Below are positions 1 through 8,228 of a DNA stretch of 64,000 bases, one piece after another. Source of the stretch: Saccharolobus caldissimus (GTDB lineage: Archaea > Thermoproteota > Thermoprotei_A > Sulfolobales > Sulfolobaceae); NCBI RefSeq assembly GCF_020886315.1, contig NZ_AP025226.1:2382001-2446000 (forward strand), read 5' to 3'. A model generated the notes under the pieces. It ran no database searches and was not told the origin of the DNA. It worked only from the letters and a program-made list of their open reading frames with translations. The position numbers and the translations under genes are program-made. Positions within the stretch are counted from its first letter, which is position 1. Each line of letters opens with the position of its first letter.

Positions 1-379
1 CTAATATTACGTCTTCAAGATTATTTACAAATTTACTCAAAATTGAGAGCTTCTCATCACATACCTTAGTTTCCTCGTATAGCTTAAGTATTTCAGGGTT
101 TAATGAAAGTATGGTTATTGAATATAAAACGTCTTTAAACGAGCACGGGACTCTAGGGATTGTAAACTTTTTTATTTTCTTATACATGAAGAGTAAGTAG
201 TCTAATACTCTTAACTGCTGACTGGTGTTTAAACATGGAAGCTTAGACTGAAGTAATTTAATATTCTCGCATAAGAGATTCCCTTTTTGTAACATGATTT
301 TTAACAAAGGATTTAAATATGCATCATCAACATCTAAGTCAACTAAAGATAATAGAGTATCAATATTCAGGTTGATCAC
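1..379 (-). CDS. Partial hypothetical protein, C-terminus off the left edge
   Basis: An uninterrupted minus-strand frame of about 126 codons starts at a GTG (377-379) and runs off the window. The GTG overlaps the TGA of the upstream 65-residue gene in a GTGA junction, so the two are probably translated together from one transcript. The sequence is Leu/Lys-rich with Cys residues (for example LLCENIKLLQSKLPCLNTSQ) and no motif I recognise. A piece of the same gene (about residues 45-100) is duplicated in inverted orientation at 5671-5842. The function is unknown; the open frame and the coupling make it a likely real gene. Confidence 0.55.
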   Translation of the reverse strand, partial: MINLNIDTLLSLVDLDVDDAYLNPLLKIMLQKGNLLCENIKLLQSKLPCLNTSQQLRVLDYLLFMYKKIKKFTIPRVPCSFKDVLYSITILSLNPEILKLYEETKVCDEKLSILSKFVNNLEDVIL

Positions 380-573
380 TTAAGTAAGTGGTATGTAGAA
401 CTAACAACACCTATAGAGCTTACTAAAGCATCTATTACTTCACCTTGTGACGCAAAATACATGGAACTCGCAGTCGAATATAAAAGATGACCAGCGGAGA
501 TTATTTTATTTCCGTCAGTTAAAAATTCTGCAATGCTAAAACCTATAGTTGCAATTAAATTCCATATTTTCAT
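376..573 (-). CDS. Small hydrophobic hypothetical protein (65 aa)
   Basis: The 65-residue product has two moderately hydrophobic stretches (about residues 3-18 and 44-60) and could be membrane-associated. A TATA-like box 26 bases upstream of the ATG fits a leaderless Sulfolobales transcript, which supports this start. Its stop overlaps the GTG start of the gene that runs off the left edge, so it is the first gene of an operon. No family is recognised. Confidence 0.45.
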   Translation of the reverse strand: MKIWNLIATIGFSIAEFLTDGNKIISAGHLLYSTASSMYFASQGEVIDALVSSIGVVSSTYHLLK

Positions 574-1604
574 AAGTGCAAGTTAATTGTACTCATATAA
601 AAGGTTTCTTACAAAAAGGAGCAGATTGCCAATAAGCTAAAACTTAATCTTAGTATTTACTCTTAATAGAGATTCCCTGATTAATACCAATGATGACGAT
701 ACTATCTCTACTCTTTTTAATATTAACTCAGATTATTTTGAAAATTGTTGAATCTAAGAATTTACGCTTAAATCAATAGGAGATTTATTAGATAAAATGG
801 AAAAGATATAACTTCAACTCTATATGCAATCAAATAACCAAGATGAATATTACAGAAAAAATAATGAATTAGATAAAGAAATTACAGAAAAAGAATCAAT
901 ATAAGTCTCATAATACAAAACTTATTTACAAGCTCTATTATTAAGCTGAGATGCAGATAGTCCTTAGCTAAAAATTTTCCTAATTTATTAACGTCTAAGC
1001 TGTTGGATAGAATGATAGTGCCGTCATTTGTATATAATTTCACTAATTGAGGTCAATCTCTAGGTAGAGAAGATACTAAGATAAAGTTATTGTATGCCTT
1101 ATTTTAATAATAGAAATATAAATAGCTTAATGACAACACTATGGATAGAATTTTCAATTTAATATTATAATTTCTGTAAGTAGGAAGAAAAGGAAAATAT
1201 GTGTTGGTGGCCTTAAAGGTCGTTTAATTTTGTATTCTCTTTATTTAGCCAGAGATATTCCTTTCCTTATCGGCAAGTTTAGTTTGTAAATGTTTTAATC
1301 ATAAAGTTTTTTAGCAGTTCTGACTAAATAACCAATGAACATAGAGCTATATAGAAGTTTAAATATTAAACAAGAGTACTTCTAAGGGACTTTGGAATAT
1401 CCTAAGCGTACTCCAAGGTTTACGTTAATTTTAATGATCTAACGTGAGATGTTAGAAGTTTTCTGAAATCGGTTGCAAAGAGGCCCGACTATCTTATAGC
1501 GAACCGTGGACTTTAATATTGATTATCCTTTAAAGCCTAAGGAAGTATTATAAAGGTAACAGACATTAATTTACGTCGTTAAAATTCTTTCCAGTTCGTG
1601 CTTT
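574..1604. other. Gene-poor stretch with decayed coding remnants
   Basis: No intact gene is visible. On the plus strand about 671-903 reads as coding sequence broken by stops (pieces such as DSLINTNDDDTISTLFNINS and LKSIGDLLDKMEKI). On the minus strand about 910-1085 reads LVKLYTNDGTIILSNSLD and LGKFLAKDYLHLSLIIELVN, with one stop upstream. The rest, 1086-1604, shows nothing I can assign. The stretch looks like old gene debris. Confidence 0.35.
594..603 (-). promoter_or_regulatory. TATA box for the 376-573 gene
   Basis: Read on the minus strand, CCTTTTATATG lies about 26 bases before the ATG at 573. This is the archaeal TATA spacing that places the transcription start at or next to the ATG. 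Confidence 0.4.
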
Positions 1605-1867
1605 TTAGTCTAAAATTCTGTATTTATTTCCCTCTTCTTTGACCACAATTATGGCATCATCTGCTAACTTACCTCTTATATTACTGTAATTCTTTCCATT
1701 CTCACAAATTTTCCTTTTTATTTCTTCATTCTTCATGATTTCTTCAATAGTCTTGTATTTATATCCTGGAAAACCTTCTATTTCAGTTGAGATTATAAGA
1801 TCTCTTAACTTAACTTTACCTTCTTTCTACGTACAAGATTCAGCAGTTATTTCCTTTGCTATGAACT
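1605..1867 (-). pseudogene. Decayed gene fragment, C-terminal part
   Basis: A minus-strand frame reads ITAESCT, a stop, then KEGKVKLRDLIISTEIEG, GYKYKTIEEIMKNEEIKRKI and a C-terminus DDAIIVVKEEGNKYRILD before its stop at 1605-1607. There is one in-frame stop and no start. It lies just downstream of the 70-residue gene on the same strand and may be the second half of the same ancestral gene. The family is not recognised. Confidence 0.35.
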
Positions 1868-1872
1868 TCCTC

Positions 1873-2085
1873 TTAAATATTAAACCCGTAAAATAAATCG
1901 TAGATCTCCTTACAATCATCTTCTATTCCTTTCTCATGCTTACGACACTTTTGGACTAAATTATCTATGTTAATTAGATCAAGATTTTTATCGATAGTTA
2001 ATGATACTAATTCATGTATGATGCAAGTTTTTATAACCTTTAATCTTGACTCTTGCGCTAAATGTTCAAGATATTTTGTTATCAT
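1873..2085 (-). CDS. Hypothetical protein (70 aa), possibly truncated
   Basis: This 70-residue, probably helical protein (MITKYLEHLAQESRLKVIKT...) has two Cys residues and an Asp/Asn-rich middle. No domain is recognised. Immediately downstream on the same strand is a broken frame (1605-1867) that could be its lost C-terminal part, so this may itself be a remnant. The AT-rich 170 bases between it and the TOPRIM-like gene upstream show no other feature. Confidence 0.35.
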   Translation of the reverse strand: MITKYLEHLAQESRLKVIKTCIIHELVSLTIDKNLDLINIDNLVQKCRKHEKGIEDDCKEIYDLFYGFNI

Positions 2086-2262
2086 TTAATAAATGTATAG
2101 GTTGCTAAATATAATAAATATTTTTCAGATTATTATGCTTAAGCTCCGAATATTTAGTATTCAGAATTTTATATGAGGATATATAGGTTATGGGCATATT
2201 AATTCATTATATATAAATATTCTATAAAATATCCTTTTCCTCATTATAAAATATAAGATATG

Positions 2263-2877
2263 TTAAGTTTCAATAGTAGTGAGCTCTTCTAATATACGAG
2301 AGATTACTTTGAAAAGTTCATCATAAGTCTTTTCAATACATGATTCTTTCATTTCTTTTTGTACGTGATTAAATATTTCCTTATATTTTTTACAACATCC
2401 TTCTCCAATAAACTTACTTATATCTAGATTACAGATTTTTATCAGAATAAAATCTTCAATGCAGCAGTAAAAGCCCAGAAAGATAAAATACATGGAAAAT
2501 TTCTTACTTCCTACATGGCACGTTAGCTTGTATGCGTCGAGATTTCCGGTAATCTTCTGTAGGACAGAGATGGAAATCCCATACTTATTTGTGACTGCCC
2601 TAATGCAATTTTCATAATCAGAAGGGCAGTACTCTTTATCAATAAATATAATATAGCTTAAGGAAAATCTTGTAACGTCATCTTTAATGAATTTTAATAC
2701 TCCGTCAATTCCTGTGTTGATAATTCTTCCCTTACCTTTTCTACCGCTTTCTGGAATAAATAATGAGATTTGACAATATTTATTTTTGTTTTTCTCAAGA
2801 GCATTTTTAATTACTTGTCTATCAAAATGTCCGTCTCCAAAAATTATCTCAATTTTAGCTTTTTTAGTGAACTTCAC
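2263..2877 (-). CDS. TOPRIM-like/DUF3226-like partner of the adjacent ATPase
   Basis: This 204-residue protein begins KIEIIFGDGHFDRQVI and has SLSYIIFIDKEY at about residue 80. The pattern (an acidic residue in a beta-strand/turn, then strand-D-x-acidic) resembles a divergent TOPRIM nuclease domain, with GDG in place of the usual EG and DKE in place of DxD. The start overlaps the end of the 461-residue ATPase gene by 14 bases, so the pair is translationally coupled. ATPase plus TOPRIM pairs are a recurrent design in OLD, Gabija and PARIS-type defence. The assignment rests on weak motifs and context; the protein could be another nuclease fold. Confidence 0.45.
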   Translation of the reverse strand: MKFTKKAKIEIIFGDGHFDRQVIKNALEKNKNKYCQISLFIPESGRKGKGRIINTGIDGVLKFIKDDVTRFSLSYIIFIDKEYCPSDYENCIRAVTNKYGISISVLQKITGNLDAYKLTCHVGSKKFSMYFIFLGFYCCIEDFILIKICNLDISKFIGEGCCKKYKEIFNHVQKEMKESCIEKTYDELFKVISRILEELTTIET

Positions 2878-4249
2878 TAGATATTTTTAATGCCGTATAT
2901 CTTAAATCTTCATAATCCATCCTATCTAAAACCTCTTCTGAAGTTAGAACTTCATATTTATCGTCATTAATTAGTATAAACCTAACGTTGTCTGACCTCT
3001 TTTCAGCTAAGTAAGCGTAAACGTCACTACTTTGCGTAGTAATTAATATTAAGTCTACATCTAGTCTCAACAATAAGTCGTAAAATTGTTTAAGTAATTC
3101 CGGATGTAAAGAAAAGCCTTCTAAATCGTCAATAAGGATAATCTTAGGCTGGTAAACAACATATGACAGTATAAAATTTAGCAAGCTCTTGTATCCGTAA
3201 CCTAACTCATTAATTGAAACATCAGTCTTATCATTAAATAATACTCTAAGCTCATTACCCGCAGATAAATAAACGTAGAAGATATTAGGATCGAACTCGC
3301 TTAATAGATCAGTAACTTTACGTAAAATCGATGAATCAAAAGTGGCTGTAGGAATGATATTGTGGGAATATATTAAAAGTACTTTAGCATCTTTAATTCG
3401 TGATGAGGCTGTATCTGAAAACTCAACCCTATAATATTCATTTAAAAATAATTCAGTTTCCGCAACTTGATTAGATATCCTACCTCTGAACGCCCTTATT
3501 TTGCTTACGTTATTTGAATCCAACATTGCTATTGCTTCCAATATGCTAGTTTTCCCTACGTTGTTCTTGCCTAAAATTACGCCGATTTTAAATCTAGGTA
3601 AAATCATCTTAAAGTCTTTCAGCTTCCTATAATTCCTTATCCTAACACCTATACCTAGCTTACTCAATTTTTCTGGTAAGGATAAAACGTATTTAGCATT
3701 AACGTAGGGGGAATCGTAAACTCTTACAAATTTCCCTCTCCCGTATTTATATATCCAAGTTGAGTAGAGTATTCCTCCACCTTGTTTTACTATGCTAATC
3801 GGTACAAGCGAGGGAATAGCTTCCACCGGTCTCCAAGATTCCTTTGGGTCGTATACTAGCATTTCACCTACAATTGAGTTTTCGCTTTTCTCAGACACTG
3901 GCCTGTGTTCAAGGTTTTTAGGTATAAAGGGGAAGGGATTTCCTTTGCTGAATATCTCTTCTTTTACGCCGTTCTTATCAACGTAATAGAAAGGAGTATC
4001 TCCTACCCAAATTACCGTACCTCCTCTTTCCATGAATTTGAAAATTTCTGTTTCACTTACTGGTCTGTTAGGATAATCATACAAGGTGTAAGGTATGACA
4101 TCGGTACCGAAAATTAGGAAAGATCCTTCCCCATGCGAGCTAACCCAATTAACTACTGAGTTATAATCAAGAATAGGATAGCCCGAATTGTACTTACAGA
4201 TTTCGTCCGTCCAACTATATACTTTACCGCAGTATACTGCTATCTCCAT
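2864..4249 (-). CDS. AAA/ABC-type ATPase with N-terminal GATase1-like domain
   Basis: Residues 1-200 of this 461-residue protein look like a class I glutamine-amidotransferase-like or ThuA-like fold (SFLIFGTDVIPYTL; MERGGTVIWVGDTPFYYVD). I see no obvious catalytic Cys-His-Glu set. From about residue 205 follows an SMC/OLD-type ATPase: Walker A GKNNVGKTSILEAI, a signature-like ELGYGYKSLLNF, Walker B KIILIDDLEG followed by LHPELL. The usual switch His (TTHS) is replaced by Gln (TTQSSD). It is the first gene of a two-gene operon, and the second is TOPRIM-like. A defence or DNA-repair role is inferred; the domain fusion is unusual. Confidence 0.6.
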   Translation of the reverse strand: MEIAVYCGKVYSWTDEICKYNSGYPILDYNSVVNWVSSHGEGSFLIFGTDVIPYTLYDYPNRPVSETEIFKFMERGGTVIWVGDTPFYYVDKNGVKEEIFSKGNPFPFIPKNLEHRPVSEKSENSIVGEMLVYDPKESWRPVEAIPSLVPISIVKQGGGILYSTWIYKYGRGKFVRVYDSPYVNAKYVLSLPEKLSKLGIGVRIRNYRKLKDFKMILPRFKIGVILGKNNVGKTSILEAIAMLDSNNVSKIRAFRGRISNQVAETELFLNEYYRVEFSDTASSRIKDAKVLLIYSHNIIPTATFDSSILRKVTDLLSEFDPNIFYVYLSAGNELRVLFNDKTDVSINELGYGYKSLLNFILSYVVYQPKIILIDDLEGFSLHPELLKQFYDLLLRLDVDLILITTQSSDVYAYLAEKRSDNVRFILINDDKYEVLTSEEVLDRMDYEDLRYTALKISSEVH

Positions 4250-4578
4250 AACAATAATCTCAGAGACCAGTGTAAAAAGCTTTTAAGAGATGAAGTGTCG
4301 ATAACTTATGGACACACTTGATTACACTTTAATCAACGCTAGATCTCCCTTAACTTAGTTATTACTTCCTCACAATCCCCACAAAGCTTTAATGCATTAT
4401 AATACTCTATTAACTCCTCATACATCAAAAGTTATTAGTTATTACTAAAGAAAAATATCTTATGGATAGGGAGGATGAGATAGAAAGGGCTACTCAACGT
4501 TATACAACAGTACATAATTTCCGGAATTGACGACCAAAACATATTAATAGCAAGATATAGCAAAATACTAGAAATTAA
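4250..4578. other. Intergenic, one tiny ORF
   Basis: Between the ATPase gene and the retropepsin-like gene I see only a 28-codon minus-strand ORF at 4339-4425 with a CGDC motif (MYEELIEYYNALKLCGDCEE...). It could be the tail of a lost gene or a tiny zinc-binding protein. No promoter or repeat is recognised. Confidence 0.25.
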
Positions 4579-4956
4579 TCACTTAAGTATTATAATAACA
4601 CTATAATTTGTAAAATCAATTACCATAATTTCTGATATCTTTTTTAGAAAACTATTAGAGATTAGAGGATATGCACCATAATGGATAACATAAGTAACTC
4701 CATATTTATTATTGCCTAAACATAAGTATGCATCATTTCCAGTAGCAAGTGGAATATTACCACTAGGAGTAGAGAAATTGGCATATCCTGAGGGATTTAG
4801 TCCTAGCTTTTGCGCAATATTACTGGGGATTGCAACATCATACCCCGTAAAACCAGTGTCTATTTTTAACGTAACTTTTTCCTTTAAGTTGTCCTTAACT
4901 ATATATCCGTCAATTACTATTTCATCGCTTTGAGTTATATTTCCCATTAATCTCAA
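4579..4956 (-). CDS. Stand-alone retropepsin-like aspartic protease
   Basis: The 125-residue protein has a clan AA signature near residue 33, VTLKIDTGFTGYDVAIP (the D-T-G triad plus the following hydrophobic strand), then KLGLNPSG and a C-terminal strand VIDFTNYSVIIIL, the single-domain retropepsin/gag-asp layout that works as a dimer. A second, different member is at 53145-53501. It sits 11 bases after the 188-residue membrane-anchored gene on the same strand, so the two are probably cotranscribed. Substrate unknown. Confidence 0.6.
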   Translation of the reverse strand: MRLMGNITQSDEIVIDGYIVKDNLKEKVTLKIDTGFTGYDVAIPSNIAQKLGLNPSGYANFSTPSGNIPLATGNDAYLCLGNNKYGVTYVIHYGAYPLISNSFLKKISEIMVIDFTNYSVIIILK

Positions 4957-4967
4957 TACATAGGCAC

Positions 4968-5534
4968 CTAATCCTCTCCCTTATCAAGCCTTGATAAAGC
5001 ATAAGCTATAATTCCAATTGCACTTAAAGCTCCTACAACTACCGCTATGGGTTGCCAGGCAGTTAAAGATCTGGGAGGGTTTAAGGTTACTAAATAATGC
5101 GTCCTCACTTCTTTGATCCATTTCTTAGTAACGTTGTCAAAGATGTGAAGCTTGTTATAAGCAGTTCTGTAAAAATCAAACACTTCATAAATTGATGGGA
5201 TAGTGTAGTACTGCAAATGTTCTAGATAATCCCTACTAACTTCAAAGTGAGCATCAATAAAGCCGTCATCATATATCCTAACGTGGAGTTCCCAGATGTT
5301 ATAAATCTTCATAGACAAGGAGTACTTTTCGCCCTTGTAAAATTCCAGCTTTTCCTCTCTAAACCCCGAAGTCTTCAAAGCGTTAACTACATCCTCTAAC
5401 CTACTTCTGGGAACGAATAGCCTCAAATTACCCTCCCTTAGCACGTAATCTTGAGGCAATATTGCGGAGGTTCCGTCAAAGTAAACTACCTCTCTTGGTA
5501 AGTATGTTGATATGGGATATTCAACGACTTGCAT
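4968..5534 (-). CDS. Hypothetical protein with C-terminal membrane anchor (188 aa)
   Basis: The first 150 residues are soluble mixed alpha/beta with no recognised domain (RLFVPRSRLEDVVNALKTSG; a Tyr-rich middle). Residues about 160-180, AWQPIAVVVGALSAIGIIAY, form a single transmembrane segment, with a short charged tail RLDKGED. It lies directly upstream of the retropepsin-like gene on the same strand with an 11-base gap. A membrane-anchored substrate or partner of that protease is possible but not shown. Confidence 0.5.
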   Translation of the reverse strand: MQVVEYPISTYLPREVVYFDGTSAILPQDYVLREGNLRLFVPRSRLEDVVNALKTSGFREEKLEFYKGEKYSLSMKIYNIWELHVRIYDDGFIDAHFEVSRDYLEHLQYYTIPSIYEVFDFYRTAYNKLHIFDNVTKKWIKEVRTHYLVTLNPPRSLTAWQPIAVVVGALSAIGIIAYALSRLDKGED

Positions 5535-5572
5535 AATTTACATTCCATATTTGTAATTAAAAATTGTTTCTT

Positions 5573-5660
5573 TAGAGGCACACCACATGCTTCGCCTCTT
5601 ATATAATATATATTAGTCAGATTTGTATTACACAGATCTGACTAATATATATTATATAAG
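5573..5660. repeat. Small hairpin plus 25-bp perfect palindrome arms
   Basis: A short hairpin (AGAGGC...GCCTCT, about 5573-5599) is followed by a perfect 25-bp inverted repeat: arms 5598-5622 and 5636-5660 around a 13-base spacer. The arm contains AGTCAGAT next to a TATATAAT-rich run. One arm with the neighbouring AAGGAG.TCAG sequence recurs at about 58360-58390. It could be a mobile-element end, a recombination site or a structured RNA; it borders the inverted gene duplication at 5671. Confidence 0.6.
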
Positions 5661-5670
5661 GAGTCAGTTC

Positions 5671-5842
5671 AGTCTAAGCTTCCATGTTTAAACACCAGTC
5701 AGCAGTTAAGAGTATTAGACTACTTACTCTTCATGTATAAGAAAATAAAAAAGTTTACAATCCCTAGAGTCCCGTGCTCGTTTAAAGACGCTTTATATTC
5801 AATAACCATACTTTCATTAAACCATGAAATGCTTAAGCTATA
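5671..5842 (+). pseudogene. Inverted duplicate of a fragment of the left-edge gene
   Basis: This segment is the reverse complement of 77-249 with only a few mismatches. On the plus strand it reads SKLPCLNTSQQLRVLDYLLF...FKDALYSITILSLNHEMLKL, then runs into a stop after ISFFV. It lacks the start and most of the gene, so it is a dead fragment. It begins just after the 5598-5660 palindrome, which hints at a recombination or transposition junction. Confidence 0.7.
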
Positions 5843-5930
5843 TGACAGTATGGGAATCTCTTTTTTCGTGTAAAAAACGAAATGAATGAAATTCAGAAAA
5901 AGTCTAGTAAACACTAATTTTTGTAGAAAA
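5843..5930. repeat. Diverged repeat shared with about 58001-58090
   Basis: CAGTATGGGAATCTCTTTTT and the roughly 70 bases after it match CAGTATGAGAATCTCTTTTT and its downstream at about 58001-58090, with scattered changes. Both copies sit next to copies of the GTCAGAT...CTGACTAATAT motif, so a larger ancient element probably linked them. Confidence 0.4.
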
Positions 5931-5956
5931 TTTTGTATAAGCGAGGGCGAACCTAA

Positions 5957-6274
5957 ACATATGAAGCGCGAGAACCAAACGAAACGGCGAAGTCCAATAG
6001 AGACTTTATTAGGCTCGCCCTCAAATTAATTTACACAATACTAGCTCAAATACTTTTCTCTTATGAACTTGAACACCTACTGAGAACCCTACTCAAGGCT
6101 AGAGGAAGATACTTGACAAGACTAGGAAACGAGGGAAGAAGAACCTTGAAAACCTTAAATCACCTCGACATTGAGGACGTGAGAAAAGCGATCAAGGAAT
6201 TGGGAAAGAAAGCATTAAGAGAAACAAGGGATAGAAGAGTAGCAATAGACTTTCATACAATACCACAAGGATAA
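5957..6274 (+). pseudogene. N-terminal fragment of a DDE transposase
   Basis: An open frame of 106 codons reads LALKLIYTILAQILFSYELE, LLRTLLKARGRYLTRLGNEG and ends ...DRRVAIDFHTIPQG then stop. The final VAIDFHTIP resembles the strand carrying the first catalytic Asp of an IS4/ISH3-like transposase; everything after it is missing. A 13-15 base inverted repeat (GAGGGCGA.CC at 5944 against GGCTCGCCCTC at 6013) lies across the start. The element family is not certain. Confidence 0.5.
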
Positions 6275-6420
6275 AACATTATTAAGTAGGGTAAAAGGGG
6301 GTGTTAATGCTGTTAGCAGCACTTTATTTACACAACTACCATTATTACAGATATTATTTCTGAAGAGATAATATGCGAAAAGAGAAAGATTTTTAAATAT
6401 GTTTTCTATATCTTTTTATC

Positions 6421-6729
6421 GTGGTTTGTGAGAAGTGGATTTTCAGATTTTTAGTTAAGGGTGAGATGGATAGAAAAGAGTTCATAGAATGGTTAAAAAG
6501 GAATTTCCCTCAATCGAAACTTCTAAGGCTTATTCTTGAAAAATTGGAGTTAATAAATGAAGATCCATTTAAGTACGCTAGGGAGAAGCTTGGAATAGAT
6601 AAATACGGAAACCCAATGTTCTCTATAGAAGTTACTGGGGATATAAGAATACTTTACAGTGTGGATTCAAAAAATTGTGTAGTTTTTATTTGGGAGATCG
6701 GATCTCATAAGAAGGTTTATGGGCGTTAG
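6421..6729 (+). CDS. RelE/ParE-family mRNA interferase-like toxin
   Basis: The 102-residue protein has the RelE/ParE layout: N-terminal helical hairpin (FIEWLKRNFPQSKLLRLILE), then KYGNPMFSIEV, GDIRILYSVD and a C-terminal GSHKKVYGR. These are the basic GDxRxxY/HKxVY elements typical of archaeal RelE. The start is GTG, as no ATG is available in frame. It would cleave mRNA on ribosomes by family knowledge. There is no RelB gene upstream; instead a small acidic ORF overlaps its 3' end on the opposite strand. Confidence 0.7.
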   Translation: MVCEKWIFRFLVKGEMDRKEFIEWLKRNFPQSKLLRLILEKLELINEDPFKYAREKLGIDKYGNPMFSIEVTGDIRILYSVDSKNCVVFIWEIGSHKKVYGR

Positions 6730-6838
6730 CTTTCTCTTCCTCTTCAATTTCTTTAATAGCCTCCTCAAATACTTCCCTTACTTCATTAAAGTCACTGAAT
6801 TCAGCAAAAGTGTCTTCTCCTTTCTTCACAGTCTTCAT
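6686..6838 (-). CDS. Candidate acidic antitoxin, convergent and overlapping the RelE-like gene
   Basis: This 50-codon ORF is very acidic in its middle (EFSDFNEVREVFEEAIKEIE then EEEK). Its start MKTVKKGEDTF lies in the region free of other genes, and its 3' end overlaps the RelE-like gene by 44 bases tail to tail. Amphipathic Glu-rich helices are typical of RelB-type antitoxins that wrap their toxin. A convergent arrangement is unusual for type II toxin-antitoxin pairs, which are normally antitoxin-first operons. It could be a chance ORF, but the non-overlapping 5' two thirds also looks coding. Confidence 0.45.
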   Translation of the reverse strand: MKTVKKGEDTFAEFSDFNEVREVFEEAIKEIEEEEKANAHKPSYEIRSPK

Positions 6839-6924
6839 ATATATAAACTCTGCAAAGAGGTTATTAAAACAATATGCTGATTGAATTTATTCTCATAGAA
6901 TTTTGAAAAATTGATAAGTAAGTA

Positions 6925-8129
6925 GTATAGCAGTTGTTCTACTTTAACGCAGCTTAAAGATTTTCATCAAACCTAGAGCACCTCCTAAACGTATTTCAAC
7001 GAACCAGAGAAACTCCTCCACGCTCTTCAAGTTAAGGGAACTGATCAAATCTCTGACCGTGTTAACCACATCACGAAGAGGAGCAGATAACCTTGAAGCC
7101 TCCTCCTCTTAAGGAAAGAGGAATCTTGCATACCCAAGGTCTTAACGTCCCTGTGTAACTTCTCTATCTCCCACCTAATCTTCCAAGTCCTCTCTATTTC
7201 CTCCTCACTTAGGCTCAGATCGGTAGTGTACAAGTTAAGCCTATTATCTTTATATACCAGTATTAACAACTTTATAGTAATAACTTGGTCTCCTAGGGTC
7301 AACTCGGCCAAGTAAGACCCTGGAGGGAGATCTCCCACATGGGGGTGCCCCTCCACCCCCAACGTCTTCTCTCCCTCCAAAGGCCTAACCCTTAGAAGCC
7401 TCCTATTAGACTTCAATTCCGAAACTACACTACCCTTCACCAACTTCTCCGACCAATACCAGGAGTCAAACACTACCCTCGCTACATGGAACCGCTCTTT
7501 GAGAACCTCGATAATTTCCGCAGCCATCTCAATCTTGGTCTTGAATTCACTCACCATCCCGCTCTCCCACATCTTTCTTGTTGCGTAGGGGAAAGCTCCT
7601 ATCAAATAGCTCTTCCCTGTGGCTAAGTCGTACAAAGCTATTGTGAGGACTTGTATGCCGGGCTCGAATCTCTTATGCATGGAGCACCAAGCGAAGTAGT
7701 TCCCGTATCTGCTTGCTATGCCCTCTACTCTGGAATAGAGCTTGTGATCGAAGGTGTCGTCAATTATCACTACCACGGGTCCGACTATCACTTTGCTTAA
7801 CGCTTCAAGGTAGTCCTTCCAAGCGTTCTCTAAGTTCTCCAGTGCTTTTAGTAAGTTGGCGTAGTTTAATCCGAACGTGATGGATGTGTTTCTAATGCTT
7901 GCCCTCCCTCCTATTAAGGTCATGAGTGCTAAACCTACTGCTTTCTGCTCAACCCGTTCATCCTCAGTATTCCAACCAAGTAATTGAAGGACTTAATGAA
8001 CTCGCTTCTCGCAATGTCCAGCTCCTTCTCGGACTTCACAGTTTTTAATCAACCAAATGCAAATCTAAAAACTTTATCGATAGTACTGGGAATTTCGTAT
8101 TACCGAGGAAAAGTAGAACAACTGCTATC
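6925..8129 (-). mobile_element. About 1.2-kb DDE insertion sequence, inactive
   Basis: Perfect 18-bp terminal inverted repeats, TAGCAGTTGTTCTACTTT at 6928-6945 and its complement at 8110-8127, flank a broken transposase gene. AAGTA occurs immediately outside on both sides (6920-6924 and 8130-8134), a probable 5-bp target duplication. The transposase contains an IS4-type DDE core. Restoring the empty site rejoins the gene fragment described at 6893-8221. Confidence 0.75.
6944..8039 (-). pseudogene. IS4-like DDE transposase, two frameshifts
   Basis: The longest open part (7045-7923) holds the catalytic core: VVIIDDTFDHK (first Asp), VVFDSWYWSEK (second Asp) and WEIEKLHRDVK (Glu with the YREK-like basic residues), the IS4/IS701-type order. 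The true N-terminus, KSEKELDIARSEFIKSFNYL, is in another frame from a GTG at 8039 and joins at a frameshift near 7945. The C-terminus, RDLISSLNLKSVEEFLWFVE to a stop at 6944, joins at a second shift near 7080. Full length would be about 365 residues. It cannot be active as it stands. Confidence 0.75.
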
Positions 8130-8228
8130 AAGTATACTTAATTTTACTATCCTTCCTTCTCCACCTAAAAAGGCTATCTTGGCATCTAATGACCTTTTAA
8201 TTTCATCTTTATCACCAGTGAGTGTGGA

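Larger units (their letters stand above)
6893..8221 (-). pseudogene. Gene fragment interrupted by the 6925-8129 insertion sequence
   Basis: On the minus strand 8221-8130 reads TGDKDEIKRSLDAKIAFLGG then EGRIVKLSIL. If one AAGTA copy and the element are removed, the frame continues TYQFFKIL to a stop at 6893. The N-terminal part is cut off by the IS6-type element at 8220. The piece is about 45 residues; the LGGEGR motif faintly recalls RAMP-type Cas proteins such as Cmr3, but this is a guess. Confidence 0.3.

Noticed and set aside
680-735. C/D box RNA candidate (ATGATGA near 690)
   Set aside because: No convincing D or D' box (CTGA) at a proper distance.
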